Of a DNA stretch of 64,000 bases, positions 40,777 through 49,263 are shown in pieces. The stretch is from JACCTH01 sp050741915. Its GTDB lineage: Bacteria; Actinomycetota; Acidimicrobiia; Spongiisociales; ZC4RG35. Location: positions 1 through 64,000 of the forward strand of contig JBOGEX010000058.1 of assembly GCA_050741915.1 (NCBI GenBank). The letters are read 5' to 3'. Every line of letters starts with the position of its first letter. The stretch's first letter is position 1. The notes under the pieces are model-generated. The model did not search any database, was not told the origin of the DNA, and was given only the letters and a program-made list of their open reading frames with translations. The position numbers and the translations under genes are program-made.

Positions 40777-40985
40777 GGATGAAGCGGGATGCGCAGCACC
40801 AGCTGGTCGTCCTCGACGACCCAGGTGGCAGCCGCGATCAGCGAGAAATCGAGGAAGTCAGTCTCGGCCTGCTCGAGCAGGCGCTTTCGTTCCTCACCGG
40901 CGACGGGAGGCAAACCCCGCTCGCGCACGGCATCGGCGCGGTCCCGAAAACGAGCGATGACTGCGTCGACGTCGATCTCAGCCAT
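40773..40985 (-). CDS. Small conserved protein upstream of the ArsA pair
   Basis: A 70-residue protein: a charged helical N-terminus (AEIDVDAVIARFRDRADAVR ... RKRLLEQAETDFLDFSLIAA) and a short hydrophobic end (ATWVVEDDQLVLRIPL). It overlaps the first ArsA-type ATPase by four bases, so it belongs to that operon. I do not recognise the family. Its constant placement next to two ArsA ATPases hints at a regulatory or substrate-recognition subunit; that is speculative. Confidence 0.65.
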   Translation of the reverse strand: MAEIDVDAVIARFRDRADAVRERGLPPVAGEERKRLLEQAETDFLDFSLIAAATWVVEDDQLVLRIPLHP

Positions 40986-41040
40986 AGGGGGAAGATATCA
41001 GAGACGCTCGGCACTGACGCCAGAAGCCAGAGATCAGACC

Positions 41041-42678
41041 TCAGACGCCGGAGGCGGCGACGCGGCGACCTTCGGCCCGGCGCTCGCTGTCAAGACGTTC
41101 AAGTTCGACGTCGGAGTAATCGGCGAACTTCATCGCCGCGGCGATGGCGTGGTGGCCGGCAACCTCGGCGATCTGGCGGTGCATCTCGAGACCCACCCGG
41201 CGATAGGCGGGATGCCCGGCCGGCTGGGTGCGGAGCTCGATTAGGTGGCACGCCTGACGCGCATTCATCTCCATTACGAATCGAATATTGAAGGCAAAGG
41301 GGACGACGTATTGGGCAATTTCGGCTCCGAGCCCGTGTCGAGTGTCCTCATACAGCTCTCCAGCCGATTCCATCACCCGGCGGAAGTCCACATCGAGTGA
41401 AACCTCTTCGACCTCGGGGGGGCATTGATAACCGAGGCGGGTGCCAAGGCGCTGCCATTCGATCGTCATCAATCGGTGTCGTTGCAGGTCCCGGAAGGCG
41501 CCGAAGTCACAGAGAACGTCGAAGCGATACGTACTTCTTTCCAGGGCCCGCCCCGGCTTATGCCGGCGGTTCTGGCGATCGCCGAACAGCGCGGCGAGCA
41601 CACGAGCCCGCTCGTCAAAATCCATGCTGGCAACGTGCTCGGCCAGGTCGGTGTCGCTCAGCTCGGAGCCGGCATAGAGAGCCGCGGCCGCCAGCTTCAG
41701 CTCGGCCTCGGGATCCCAGTCGGTCAGAGTCACCGACGGTTCAGCCTCGAAGGGGCCCACCACCTCGCCCACGGGCGCCAGATGCTCGAGTGATAACCGG
41801 GTCGAGGAGAGATACTCGCTCCAGGCTCCGCCGCGGTCGGACAGGTCGACCCTGGTGAGGAACGACGGGATGACCTTGCGAAGCTCGGTGAGCATCATCG
41901 CCCCATACGAACGAACCTCCGCCAGGGGATGAGCGGCCATCCGGATCAATGCCATCTCATAGGCCTGCCCACTGCCGTAGATACCGACGTTGGAGAGGGT
42001 CGACGCTGGGAGCAGTCCCCGCACGGTGTCGCAAGCCTTGGCCCGGATGGTGGCGTTCCATACTCCGAGCGAGTCTTCGGCCTGACGGGGGAAACGCTCT
42101 TGAAAGTAGGAGGTCATTGCGCCCACCATCGACCGATAGGTGTCAAAGGTCTCTTCCATGAACGCCCGGTAGCGGCCGGCGAGCGGGGAGTGCGCGATCT
42201 CCTCCGGAACGAAATAGCGATATCGATCCCCGAGGGGAACGTCGTAGGCGATATAACGGGTCGATTGTTCGAGGTATGAGGCGAGACGTCCCCACTCGAG
42301 AACCTTGGTCAAGATGTTCGAAGCCTGTTCGCAGGCGAGATGGACGCCACCAAGCTGGGCCACGGAGTCGTCGCCGTATTCGAAGAAGACTCTGCGATAA
42401 AGGCCCTCCGCTCGCTTGTGGTCGATTAGCGGATCGTCCCCGCCGCCTGACCCGAGGCCAGGATCGATGGCGTCTTTGAAAGCTTCGGGGTCGGAGACGA
42501 ACTCGTCGAGAAAGAGCCGCCGGACCGATTTCGCCGACCGCGAGTAGCGGGCGAACAGCGCACCTTTGACGACTTCGGGAAGGTTGATGAGGGCGAAGAC
42601 GGGCCCCTCGACGTTGGTGAAGAACCGCTTCAGGACCGCGATTTCAGCGGAAGTGAACGACTCCTCGAAGTACCCCAC
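41041..42678 (-). CDS. Double-domain ThyX-like (FAD-dependent thymidylate synthase family) protein
   Basis: A 545-residue protein, twice the ThyX norm. The N-terminal half has YGDDSVAQLGGVHLACEQAS, and EWGRLASYLEQSTRYIAYD (R131 to Y142) matches R-x2-S-x2-E-x-S-x-RY of ThyX. The C-terminal half has RHKPGRALERSTYRFDVLC, DFGAFRDLQRHRLMTIEWQR (RHR at 400-402) and a tail with NARQACHLIELRTQPAGHP, matching the ThyX nucleotide and folate region. Each half keeps part of the ThyX signature RHRx7S, so a fused divergent dimer is likely. ThyX makes dTMP using FAD and methylene-tetrahydrofolate. Whether this form is active is unproven. Confidence 0.8.
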   Translation of the reverse strand: MGYFEESFTSAEIAVLKRFFTNVEGPVFALINLPEVVKGALFARYSRSAKSVRRLFLDEFVSDPEAFKDAIDPGLGSGGGDDPLIDHKRAEGLYRRVFFEYGDDSVAQLGGVHLACEQASNILTKVLEWGRLASYLEQSTRYIAYDVPLGDRYRYFVPEEIAHSPLAGRYRAFMEETFDTYRSMVGAMTSYFQERFPRQAEDSLGVWNATIRAKACDTVRGLLPASTLSNVGIYGSGQAYEMALIRMAAHPLAEVRSYGAMMLTELRKVIPSFLTRVDLSDRGGAWSEYLSSTRLSLEHLAPVGEVVGPFEAEPSVTLTDWDPEAELKLAAAALYAGSELSDTDLAEHVASMDFDERARVLAALFGDRQNRRHKPGRALERSTYRFDVLCDFGAFRDLQRHRLMTIEWQRLGTRLGYQCPPEVEEVSLDVDFRRVMESAGELYEDTRHGLGAEIAQYVVPFAFNIRFVMEMNARQACHLIELRTQPAGHPAYRRVGLEMHRQIAEVAGHHAIAAAMKFADYSDVELERLDSERRAEGRRVAASGV

Positions 42679-42733
42679 AGGTCCGTCGAGTGTACCGAGC
42701 CAAGCGCTCGCGGCCCGGTAGCGTTGACCGCCG

Positions 42734-42997
42734 ATGGTCTTGCTTCGAGCCTTGTTGATGCTCCTGGTGCTGTTGGCGATCGGCCTGGCGGCGCTGCCGG
42801 TTTTGGTCCTTCTCGACCTCCTACGAGGGGGAACCGGTTACGGCCTGTGTGCAGGTGGCCTTGCTGCCTGCCCCGAGCGTTATACCGCAGGCCCGGCCCT
42901 GGCCGTTTACCTGGTGATCTCTCTTCTGGCGGTGGTGGCGTTGATCAGAATCGTCACCCATCTTTACCGACGGCTGCAGCGGCACCGGATCGGATAA
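42734..42997 (+). CDS. Small two-helix membrane protein
   Basis: An 87-residue protein with two hydrophobic helices: LLRALLMLLVLLAIGLAALP and PALAVYLVISLLAVVALIRI. Between them lies a glycine-rich loop with two cysteines (GYGLCAGGLAACPERY). The C-terminus is basic (RRLQRHRIG), suggesting it faces the cytoplasm. The ATG is not preceded by a strong Shine-Dalgarno. It overlaps the converging DMT transporter by 44 bases. Conserved-looking but unassigned. Confidence 0.62.
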   Translation: MVLLRALLMLLVLLAIGLAALPVLVLLDLLRGGTGYGLCAGGLAACPERYTAGPALAVYLVISLLAVVALIRIVTHLYRRLQRHRIG

Positions 42998-43817
42998 CCA
43001 ACAGGATCGCCGCCATGATGAGCACCGCCCCCACCCAACCCTCGACGGTGAGGCGCTCGTCGAGCACCACTGCCGCCGTTGCCACCGCGAAGGCCGGCTC
43101 GAGGGCCAGAAGCACGGCAGTTCGAGCAGCGCTGATGATCGTCTGCGCCCATAGCTGGAGGAGGTAAGCGCCGATCGAAACCACGAGGGCGGTGATGAGG
43201 AGCGCTGGCACTTCTCGGCGCCCGGGGAGGGGAATCCCCTCCATGACGGCGGCCACTGGCAAGGCGAGGATGGCGGTCACCAGGAGTTGGGCGGCGGTGA
43301 ACGACACCAAGGAGTGCCGGATGGCCAAACGGTCGAGGGCGAGGATGTGCCCGGCGAAGGCCAGCGCCGCTCCCACGGTCAGAAGATCACCGCGCACGAA
43401 CTCGGTTTGTGGGCGAAAGGTCAAAAGGAAGACGCCCCCGAAAGCCAATAGCGCAGCCGCGGCCACCCCCAAAGACGGACTGCGCCGGTAGAGGACCGCC
43501 GCCAGCAGCGGGGTAAAGATGACGAAGAGGCCGGTGATGAGGGCGGAGTTGGAGGCCCCGGTGGAGACCAACCCGGCGGTCTGGAGGCTGTAACCGACGA
43601 ACAGCAACGAACCGGCCACGGCTCCGTCGCGCCAGACACCGATTCCTCTCGGAGGGACGAAAAGAGCGAGCACCAATCCTCCGAGGAGGAATCGCCAGGC
43701 GACAAATGAGACCGGGGGAAAGGTGGCGACGGCGTCCTTGATCACGACGAAGGTCGACCCGAATAAGAACGAGGCGGCGGCGATGGCCAGACCGGCCCGG
43801 GTGGTACGAGGGATCAA
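42954..43817 (-). CDS. EamA/DMT-superfamily transporter
   Basis: A 287-residue protein of about ten membrane helices, two EamA repeats. The first repeat runs from RAGLAIAAASFLFGSTFVVI to GASNSALITGLFVIFTPLLA, and the second from TVGAALAFAGHILALDRLAI to TAVLLALEPAFAVATAAVVL, then DERLTVEGWVGAVLIMAAIL. This is the drug/metabolite exporter layout. It starts with ATG 43817, divergent from nth 38 bases away. Substrate unknown. It converges with the small membrane protein at 42734, overlapping by 44 bases. Confidence 0.88.
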   Translation of the reverse strand: MIPRTTRAGLAIAAASFLFGSTFVVIKDAVATFPPVSFVAWRFLLGGLVLALFVPPRGIGVWRDGAVAGSLLFVGYSLQTAGLVSTGASNSALITGLFVIFTPLLAAVLYRRSPSLGVAAAALLAFGGVFLLTFRPQTEFVRGDLLTVGAALAFAGHILALDRLAIRHSLVSFTAAQLLVTAILALPVAAVMEGIPLPGRREVPALLITALVVSIGAYLLQLWAQTIISAARTAVLLALEPAFAVATAAVVLDERLTVEGWVGAVLIMAAILLVIRSGAAAAVGKDG

Positions 43818-43855
43818 GGGTCGGGAAGGCTAGGAGCCTCAATACCATCAACACC

Positions 43856-44524
43856 TTGGCCGGCCAGCCCCCGCCTCCTGTGCCCACGCCCGCCGCCCGC
43901 CGACGCGCCGCCCGCATCCTCGCTCTGCTTCGCGCCCGCTATCCCGAGATCGGCACCGCCCTCGACTATCGGGATCCCTGGCAGCTCCTCGTGGTGACCG
44001 TGATGTCGGCGCAGACCACAGACGAGAACATCAATCGCATCAGTCCGGTGCTTTTTGATCGCTATCCGACCTCGGCCGATCTTGCCGCCGCCAACCCCGA
44101 AGACGTCGAGCGGATCGTCTTCTCGTCGGGCTTCTATCGCCAGAAGACCAAGTCGATCATCGCTCTCTCCAAGGACCTCGAGGAGCGATTCGGCGGGGTG
44201 GTGCCGGAGCGGCTCGACGAGTTGGTGACCTTGCGGGGTGTTGGCCGCAAGACCGCCAGCGTGGTCCTGACCGAGGCATTCTCGGCGCCGGCGATTGCGG
44301 TGGACACCCACGTCAGGCGAGTGGCAGGGCGTCTTGACCTGACCGCCAACAAAGACCCGGTCAAGATCGAGGCCGACCTCAAAGCGCTCTACCCACGCAA
44401 GTCGTGGTCTCAGATCTCGATGCGCTTCATCCAATTCGGTCGCGACATCTGTGACGCTCGTCGCCCCCTCTGCCCGGAGTGCGAGCTCAACCACATTTGC
44501 CAGTGGCCCTTCAAGCGAATCTGA
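43856..44524 (+). CDS. nth: Endonuclease III (DNA glycosylase/AP lyase)
   Basis: A 222-residue base-excision repair enzyme for oxidised pyrimidines. The N-terminal helices include WQLLVVTVMSAQTTDENINR. The helix-hairpin-helix with the catalytic lysine is ELVTLRGVGRKTASVVLTEA, and the catalytic aspartate is in APAIAVDTHVRRVAGRL. The [4Fe-4S] cluster has the canonical spacing C-x6-C-x2-C-x5-C in ICDARRPLCPECELNHIC. All key residues present. Start TTG 43856 gives 25 extra residues; ATG-like alternatives are absent. Its stop overlaps the MATE ATG by one base (TGATG). Confidence 0.95.
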   Translation: MAGQPPPPVPTPAARRRAARILALLRARYPEIGTALDYRDPWQLLVVTVMSAQTTDENINRISPVLFDRYPTSADLAAANPEDVERIVFSSGFYRQKTKSIIALSKDLEERFGGVVPERLDELVTLRGVGRKTASVVLTEAFSAPAIAVDTHVRRVAGRLDLTANKDPVKIEADLKALYPRKSWSQISMRFIQFGRDICDARRPLCPECELNHICQWPFKRI

Positions 44525-45846
44525 TGCGAGCAATCGATCGCCGAATTTTCGCCCTCGCCATTCCGGCGCTGGGGGCCCTGGCGGCGGATCCGCTGTTGTC
44601 CCTCGCCGACACGTTTTTCGTATCCCAACTGGGAGCAAGCGCCTTGGGGGCCCTGGCGGTGAATGGCGCCGTCTTCGGGTTTGTCTTCGTGGTCTTCAAT
44701 TTCCTCGCCTATGTGACCACGCCGATGGTGGCCCGATCGGAGGGAGCAGGAGACCGGGATCGGGCCGGTCAGATCATCTCGTCTTCGGTGGTCCTCGGGA
44801 TCGCGCTGGGTGTCATCACGACTGCGGTTCTGATCGTCTTCGCCCGCCCGATCTTGCGACTCGTACAAACCGGCCCCGAGGTGATGGCACCCGCCCTCGA
44901 CTATCTGCGCATCCGGGCTCTGGCCGCCCCGGCCGTCCTCGTGATCCTGGCTGGTCATGGATCCTTTCGCGGGTTGGCGGATACCCGCACGCCGCTCCTG
45001 ATCACCCTGGCCATCAACCTGCTCAACGCATTGATCGACCCCCTCCTCATCTTCGGCTTCAACATGGGCGTCAGCGGGGCGGCCCTGGGCTCCGTCGCCG
45101 CGCAGTACGTCGGCGCCGGACTGTTTGTGGTCTTGCTCCACCGCCGTCTTGGGCATCTGACCTGGACCGGGTTGACCAGCCTCCACAACCTGCTCCGTCC
45201 TGGGGCGTTGATCACGGCCCGAACTCTGTTCTTGGTAACGACCCTCTCAGTGTCGACGGCAGCGGTGTCGCGGATCGGAGTCGATGCCCTGGCCGCCCAT
45301 CAGATCGTTCGTGAGACGTGGTTCCTCTCGGCGATGCTGGTCGACGGACTCGCCATCGCCGCCCAAACCTTGGTGGCCGAAGCGACCGGCCGCGGCGATC
45401 GCGCAGGGGAGGCCGACGTCATCCGGCGGTTGCTCTGGTGGGGGAGTTGGATGGGACTGGTTCTGGCCGGGCTTTGGCTCGGCTCGAGCTCGCCTCTGTC
45501 GGCGATCTTTGCCCCCACGACAGATGTGGCCGATGAGCTCGGAGAAGTCACCTTTGTGCTGGCGATCCTGGCGGTCCCGTCCGCCTGGTTATGGGTGCTC
45601 GACGGCGTCGTGCTCGGTCAGCTGCGGCTGGTCCGGATGGTGGCCTCGTCTGGGATGGGCCTCCTCGCCGCGGCCGGACTATTGGTCCTCGTCGTTCAGA
45701 ACGGCTGGGGCCTCGGCGGAGTTTGGTGGGCCATCGGGCTCATGATCGGGGCCCGCCTTTTGGTTCTGATCCCGGGGCTCTTCCCAACGATCGAGAAGAA
45801 GGCCCCGGGTCTCGGGCAGCGCCAGGGTCAGGGCAGCCGCTACTAG
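44524..45846 (+). CDS. MATE-family efflux transporter
   Basis: A 440-residue multidrug and toxic-compound exporter of twelve helices in two MatE repeats. Recognisable segments are IPALGALAADPLLSLADTFF, GALAVNGAVFGFVFVVFNFL, GHGSFRGLADTRTPLLITLA, INLLNALIDPLLIFGFNMGV, SRIGVDALAAHQIVRETWFL and DGLAIAAQTLVAEATGRGDR. It uses Na+ or H+ gradients. Its C-terminal 168 bases overlap the converging MFS gene, an unusually long antisense overlap. Its ATG overlaps the nth stop. Substrate unknown. Confidence 0.9.
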   Translation: MRAIDRRIFALAIPALGALAADPLLSLADTFFVSQLGASALGALAVNGAVFGFVFVVFNFLAYVTTPMVARSEGAGDRDRAGQIISSSVVLGIALGVITTAVLIVFARPILRLVQTGPEVMAPALDYLRIRALAAPAVLVILAGHGSFRGLADTRTPLLITLAINLLNALIDPLLIFGFNMGVSGAALGSVAAQYVGAGLFVVLLHRRLGHLTWTGLTSLHNLLRPGALITARTLFLVTTLSVSTAAVSRIGVDALAAHQIVRETWFLSAMLVDGLAIAAQTLVAEATGRGDRAGEADVIRRLLWWGSWMGLVLAGLWLGSSSPLSAIFAPTTDVADELGEVTFVLAILAVPSAWLWVLDGVVLGQLRLVRMVASSGMGLLAAAGLLVLVVQNGWGLGGVWWAIGLMIGARLLVLIPGLFPTIEKKAPGLGQRQGQGSRY

Positions 45847-46980
45847 CACTCCCGAACCGAGCACAGTCATGGTCGCGCTCAGACCCAAACGATCGATGAT
45901 GAGGCCTCCGGTCAGGAGCCCCGCCGCCGAGCCCAGTGTGCCGACCCAGGTGAGAGCCGAGCTGGCGGTGGCCCGCTGCTCGGGCCGGAAGAGCTCGGCG
46001 CGATGGACCGAGGCCGACGGGACGTAAGCGAAGGAGCCAAAGGACGAAACGATCAGCGCCGGTAGCAAGAGCGCTGTGGAACGAAGGTTGTAAACGGCGA
46101 TGCCCCCGCTGAGGACGCAGAGCAGAGCGAGGATCGTCGTCGGGCGCCGGCCCCAGGTGTCGGCCAGTCGTCCGCCGAGAAAGAAACCCACCGCCCCGAC
46201 GGTTCCTCCGGAAAGAACGAGGATCACGGCCGCCCCAGAAGTAAGTCCGACCTGGTTGACCAACCGCTCCGTCAAAAAGGCCAGACCCAGCGACGAGAAG
46301 GCAGAGGGGAGCAGTGAGGCCAGAGCGGCGATCACAAACACCGGCGTCTGCAAGAAAGTCGTGTCGACCCGGCGGCGGCCGATTGCCCCCCGATTACCCG
46401 TTTCCCGGATCCGGTAAGCAAGCACGGGGAGAAGCAGCAGCCCTGCTCCGGTGAGAAAGTAGGGGATGCGCCAATCGGCCTCGGCCAGCGGCAAACCGAT
46501 CACGGCCAAGCCGGCCCCGAAGCTCCCAGCCGCCCCATATATCCCGACTCCATAGGCGCGGATACGGGGAGCCAGATGCTCGGCCAGCCAGATCACGCCG
46601 AGCGTCGACAAACCGGAGGTCGCTCCTCTCACCAGCCCCTGTGACAGCCCGAACGGGAGAGGGGAGCCGGCCAGACCGCCGCCAGCACTGGCGATCACCA
46701 GGAGCGCATACGCCGTCAGCAAGGGCCGGCGCCTCCCCGAGCGATCGGCCCAGATCGAGAGAGCAACCGCCAGCAGGCTTCCGAGCCGCGCCCAGGCGAG
46801 GAGCGAGCTCATGCTGGCCTGGCTCAGTCCAAGACCAGCTCGGGTGAAAGGCAGGGTCGCCGCCGGCTGGGCTTGGGTGAAGCCCTGGACGAACCCGACC
46901 AGCCACATCGTCACTGTCAGCGCCCGATCACTGGCGGCGAAGCGATGGGAGGGGAGGATGGGGTCGAGGAGTGGTTTCAA
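45679..46980 (-). CDS. Major facilitator superfamily transporter
   Basis: A 433-residue MFS protein with twelve helices. The first-loop motif A appears as GSLLAVALSIWADRSGRRRP. Further segments are AEHLAPRIRAYGVGIYGAAG, GGRLADTWGRRPTTILALLC and LTWVGTLGSAAGLLTGGLII. The C-terminal tail (EEPRDQNQKAGPDHEPDGPP and beyond) has no homology feel, and much of it is antisense to the MATE gene. That tail may simply result from loss of an earlier stop. The transporter core ends near ALPETRG. Proton-coupled export is the likely role; substrate unknown. Confidence 0.87.
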   Translation of the reverse strand: MKPLLDPILPSHRFAASDRALTVTMWLVGFVQGFTQAQPAATLPFTRAGLGLSQASMSSLLAWARLGSLLAVALSIWADRSGRRRPLLTAYALLVIASAGGGLAGSPLPFGLSQGLVRGATSGLSTLGVIWLAEHLAPRIRAYGVGIYGAAGSFGAGLAVIGLPLAEADWRIPYFLTGAGLLLLPVLAYRIRETGNRGAIGRRRVDTTFLQTPVFVIAALASLLPSAFSSLGLAFLTERLVNQVGLTSGAAVILVLSGGTVGAVGFFLGGRLADTWGRRPTTILALLCVLSGGIAVYNLRSTALLLPALIVSSFGSFAYVPSASVHRAELFRPEQRATASSALTWVGTLGSAAGLLTGGLIIDRLGLSATMTVLGSGVLVAAALTLALPETRGLLLDRWEEPRDQNQKAGPDHEPDGPPNSAEAPAVLNDEDQ

Positions 46981-47044
46981 CGGTGAACTTCTGGAATGTC
47001 AGATTCGAAAGGGCTCGTGCGAACATGGTCGCAGGATCAACGAC

Positions 47045-47803
47045 GTGGCCAACGCCTCACTCTTTCTGCAGCTATTCATCGCCTTCGGCGGCGGAGTTCT
47101 TTCGTTTCTTTCGCCCTGTGTGCTGCCTCTGGTCCCTGGCTACCTCTCGATGATGTCGGGCTACTCAGTCGCCTCGCTCGAAGAAGGAGCGGTTTCCACC
47201 CGCCGGATGCTGCTGGTGATCGGTCTCTTTATCGCCGGTTTCACCGTCGTCTTCGCCGCTTTCGGGGCCACGGCGACATCGCTCGGAAGGTTTCTATCTG
47301 CTCACCTCCCGCTGGCCAGTCGCATCGCCGGGGGAGTAGTGCTGGTCTTCGGTTTGATCATGGTCGCCCTGGCGGTTTCCGATCGCGGTCTCCTGCGACC
47401 GCTGAGCCGGGACTACCGGCCCCAAGTGCGTCCGTCCCGGCTCGGCTCGTTTGCCCCCCCGGTGATGGGAGCCGCCTTCGCTTTTGGTTGGACACCGTGC
47501 ATCGGGCCGATCCTCACCGTCGTCCTTGCCACCGCCGCCACCCTCGACACCTTGGGGCAGGGAGTCGCCCTCCTCGTTGCTTACTCCCTCGGCCTGGGGA
47601 CGCCTTTTCTCCTGTCAGCATTGGGGATGCACCGCCTGCTGCGCCGGACCCGGCCTTACCTCAAACCGATCAATATCGCCTCGGGAGCGTTGTTGGCAGT
47701 CTTCGGTCTGGTGATGGTGACTGGAAATCTCAGCCGAATCTCGTCCGCGGTCACCAATTTCATAATCCGGATCCCGGTGCTCGAGAACCTGGCACAGATC
47801 TAA
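47045..47803 (+). CDS. ccdA: CcdA-type cytochrome c biogenesis / thiol transport protein
   Basis: A 252-residue membrane protein of six helices, moving reducing equivalents across the membrane for cytochrome c maturation or thiol homeostasis. Two proline-cysteine motifs mark the redox cysteines: VLSFLSPCVLPLVPGYLSMM and GAAFAFGWTPCIGPILTVVL. The start is GTG 47045; the open frame upstream would overlap the divergent MFS gene. Its stop overlaps the trpE ATG by one base (TAATG). No thioredoxin-like partner is adjacent. Confidence 0.9.
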   Translation: MANASLFLQLFIAFGGGVLSFLSPCVLPLVPGYLSMMSGYSVASLEEGAVSTRRMLLVIGLFIAGFTVVFAAFGATATSLGRFLSAHLPLASRIAGGVVLVFGLIMVALAVSDRGLLRPLSRDYRPQVRPSRLGSFAPPVMGAAFAFGWTPCIGPILTVVLATAATLDTLGQGVALLVAYSLGLGTPFLLSALGMHRLLRRTRPYLKPINIASGALLAVFGLVMVTGNLSRISSAVTNFIIRIPVLENLAQI

Positions 47804-49263
47804 TGCTCATTCACCCGGGCCGTGAGGAATTCATCGCCCTGGCGAAGTCCTATCCGCTGGTGCCGGTCTGGACGAAGGTGCTGGCCGATCGGGAGACACC
47901 CGTTTCCGCCTTCGAGAAACTGGTTGGCGCAGGACCCGGATTTCTGCTCGAGTCAGTCGAGGGCGGCGAGAACTGGGCTCGTTGGTCCTTCATTGGATGG
48001 GACCCACTCTTCACTCTCACCTCTTATGAAGGTCGGATCGAGTCACAGCAGCCGCTCCAGAGCGACGATCCCCTCGGCGCTCTGGAGGAGTTGGTCGCCC
48101 GAGTGCGCGCCGCCGACCTGCCCGGTCTCCCGCCTCTCCATTCGGGTTTGGTGGGTTATCTGGGCTACGACACGGTCCGCTACATCGAACATCTTCCCGA
48201 CCGGCCAGCCGACGACCGGTCCTTGCCGGAAATGTCCTGGCAGGCGGTCGGATCCCTGGCGGCTTTCGATCGGGTCTCGCAATCTCTGACGCTGGTCCGC
48301 AACGTGCTGGTGGGCAACGACCTCGAAGCAGATTACGCGGCGGCGGTGAATGCGCTCGAGCGGGCGGCAACGAGGCTCGGCCATTCTCGCCCGTATCGGG
48401 CCCTTTCCTTCGATCAACGGCCTGCCCCAGGCGGAGGCCATTCCTCGACGATGACTCGGACCGATTTCGAGAACGCGGTCAGGTCGGCGAAGCGCTCGAT
48501 CTTGGCCGGCGACGCCTTTCAGGTGGTCATCTCTCAGCGATTGGCGGTGCCCTTTGCCGGTGATCCCTTCGTGGTCTATCGCTGGCTGCGGGTGGTCAAT
48601 CCCTCTCCCTATCTTTTCTTCTACCGCACACCGGAGCTGGCGGTGGCCGGCTCATCGCCGGAACTGATGACCAGGGTTCGTGATCGCCAGGTGTTCAGCC
48701 GGCCCATCGCCGGTACCCGGCCCCGGGGGGAAACGCCGGATCTCGATAGGGCCCTCGAGGAAGAGCTGCGGGCCGACCCCAAGGAGCGAGCCGAGCATGT
48801 GATGCTCCTCGACCTCGCCCGGAACGACCTCGGCCGGGTATGCGAGTTTGGAACGGTCTCCGTGGATGAACTGATGGTGGTGGAGCGTTACTCCCACGTG
48901 ATGCATCTTGTCTCCGGGGTTTCCGGAAAGCTGCGAGTCGACGTGGGGCCCGTCGACGTGCTGCGGGCCACCTTCCCTCACGGCACCGTCTCGGGAGCAC
49001 CGAAAGTGGCGGCGATGGAGATCATCGATCGGCTCGAACCAGTGGCCCGTGGCCCCTATGCCGGGGCGGTGGGTTACATCGACTTCTCCGGCAACGTCGA
49101 TACCGCCATCTGCCTGCGGACTGTCGTCCTCGCGGGCGGCCAGGCCTGGGTGCAGGCGGGCGCTGGCATCGTTGCCGACTCCGAACCGGCTATGGAATAC
49201 GAAGAGACTATGAGCAAAGCCGCCGCGGCGCTGGCCGCGGTGGAGGCTGCGACCCATGAGTGA
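47803..49263 (+). CDS. trpE: Anthranilate synthase component I
   Basis: A 486-residue enzyme converting chorismate and glutamine-derived ammonia to anthranilate. The N-terminal MLIHPGREEFIALAKSYPLV is followed by the Trp-feedback region LLESVEGGENWARWSFIG. Catalytic domain motifs are AFQVVISQRLAVPFAGDPFV, FFYRTPELAVAGSSPELMTR, PIAGTRPRGETPDLDRALEE, DLARNDLGRVCEFGTVSVDE and FPHGTVSGAPKVAAMEIIDR. No TrpG glutaminase is nearby, so that subunit must be elsewhere. It overlaps ccdA by one base and ygfZ by eight. trpCFBA lie 3.5 kb away. Confidence 0.95.
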   Translation: MLIHPGREEFIALAKSYPLVPVWTKVLADRETPVSAFEKLVGAGPGFLLESVEGGENWARWSFIGWDPLFTLTSYEGRIESQQPLQSDDPLGALEELVARVRAADLPGLPPLHSGLVGYLGYDTVRYIEHLPDRPADDRSLPEMSWQAVGSLAAFDRVSQSLTLVRNVLVGNDLEADYAAAVNALERAATRLGHSRPYRALSFDQRPAPGGGHSSTMTRTDFENAVRSAKRSILAGDAFQVVISQRLAVPFAGDPFVVYRWLRVVNPSPYLFFYRTPELAVAGSSPELMTRVRDRQVFSRPIAGTRPRGETPDLDRALEEELRADPKERAEHVMLLDLARNDLGRVCEFGTVSVDELMVVERYSHVMHLVSGVSGKLRVDVGPVDVLRATFPHGTVSGAPKVAAMEIIDRLEPVARGPYAGAVGYIDFSGNVDTAICLRTVVLAGGQAWVQAGAGIVADSEPAMEYEETMSKAAAALAAVEAATHE

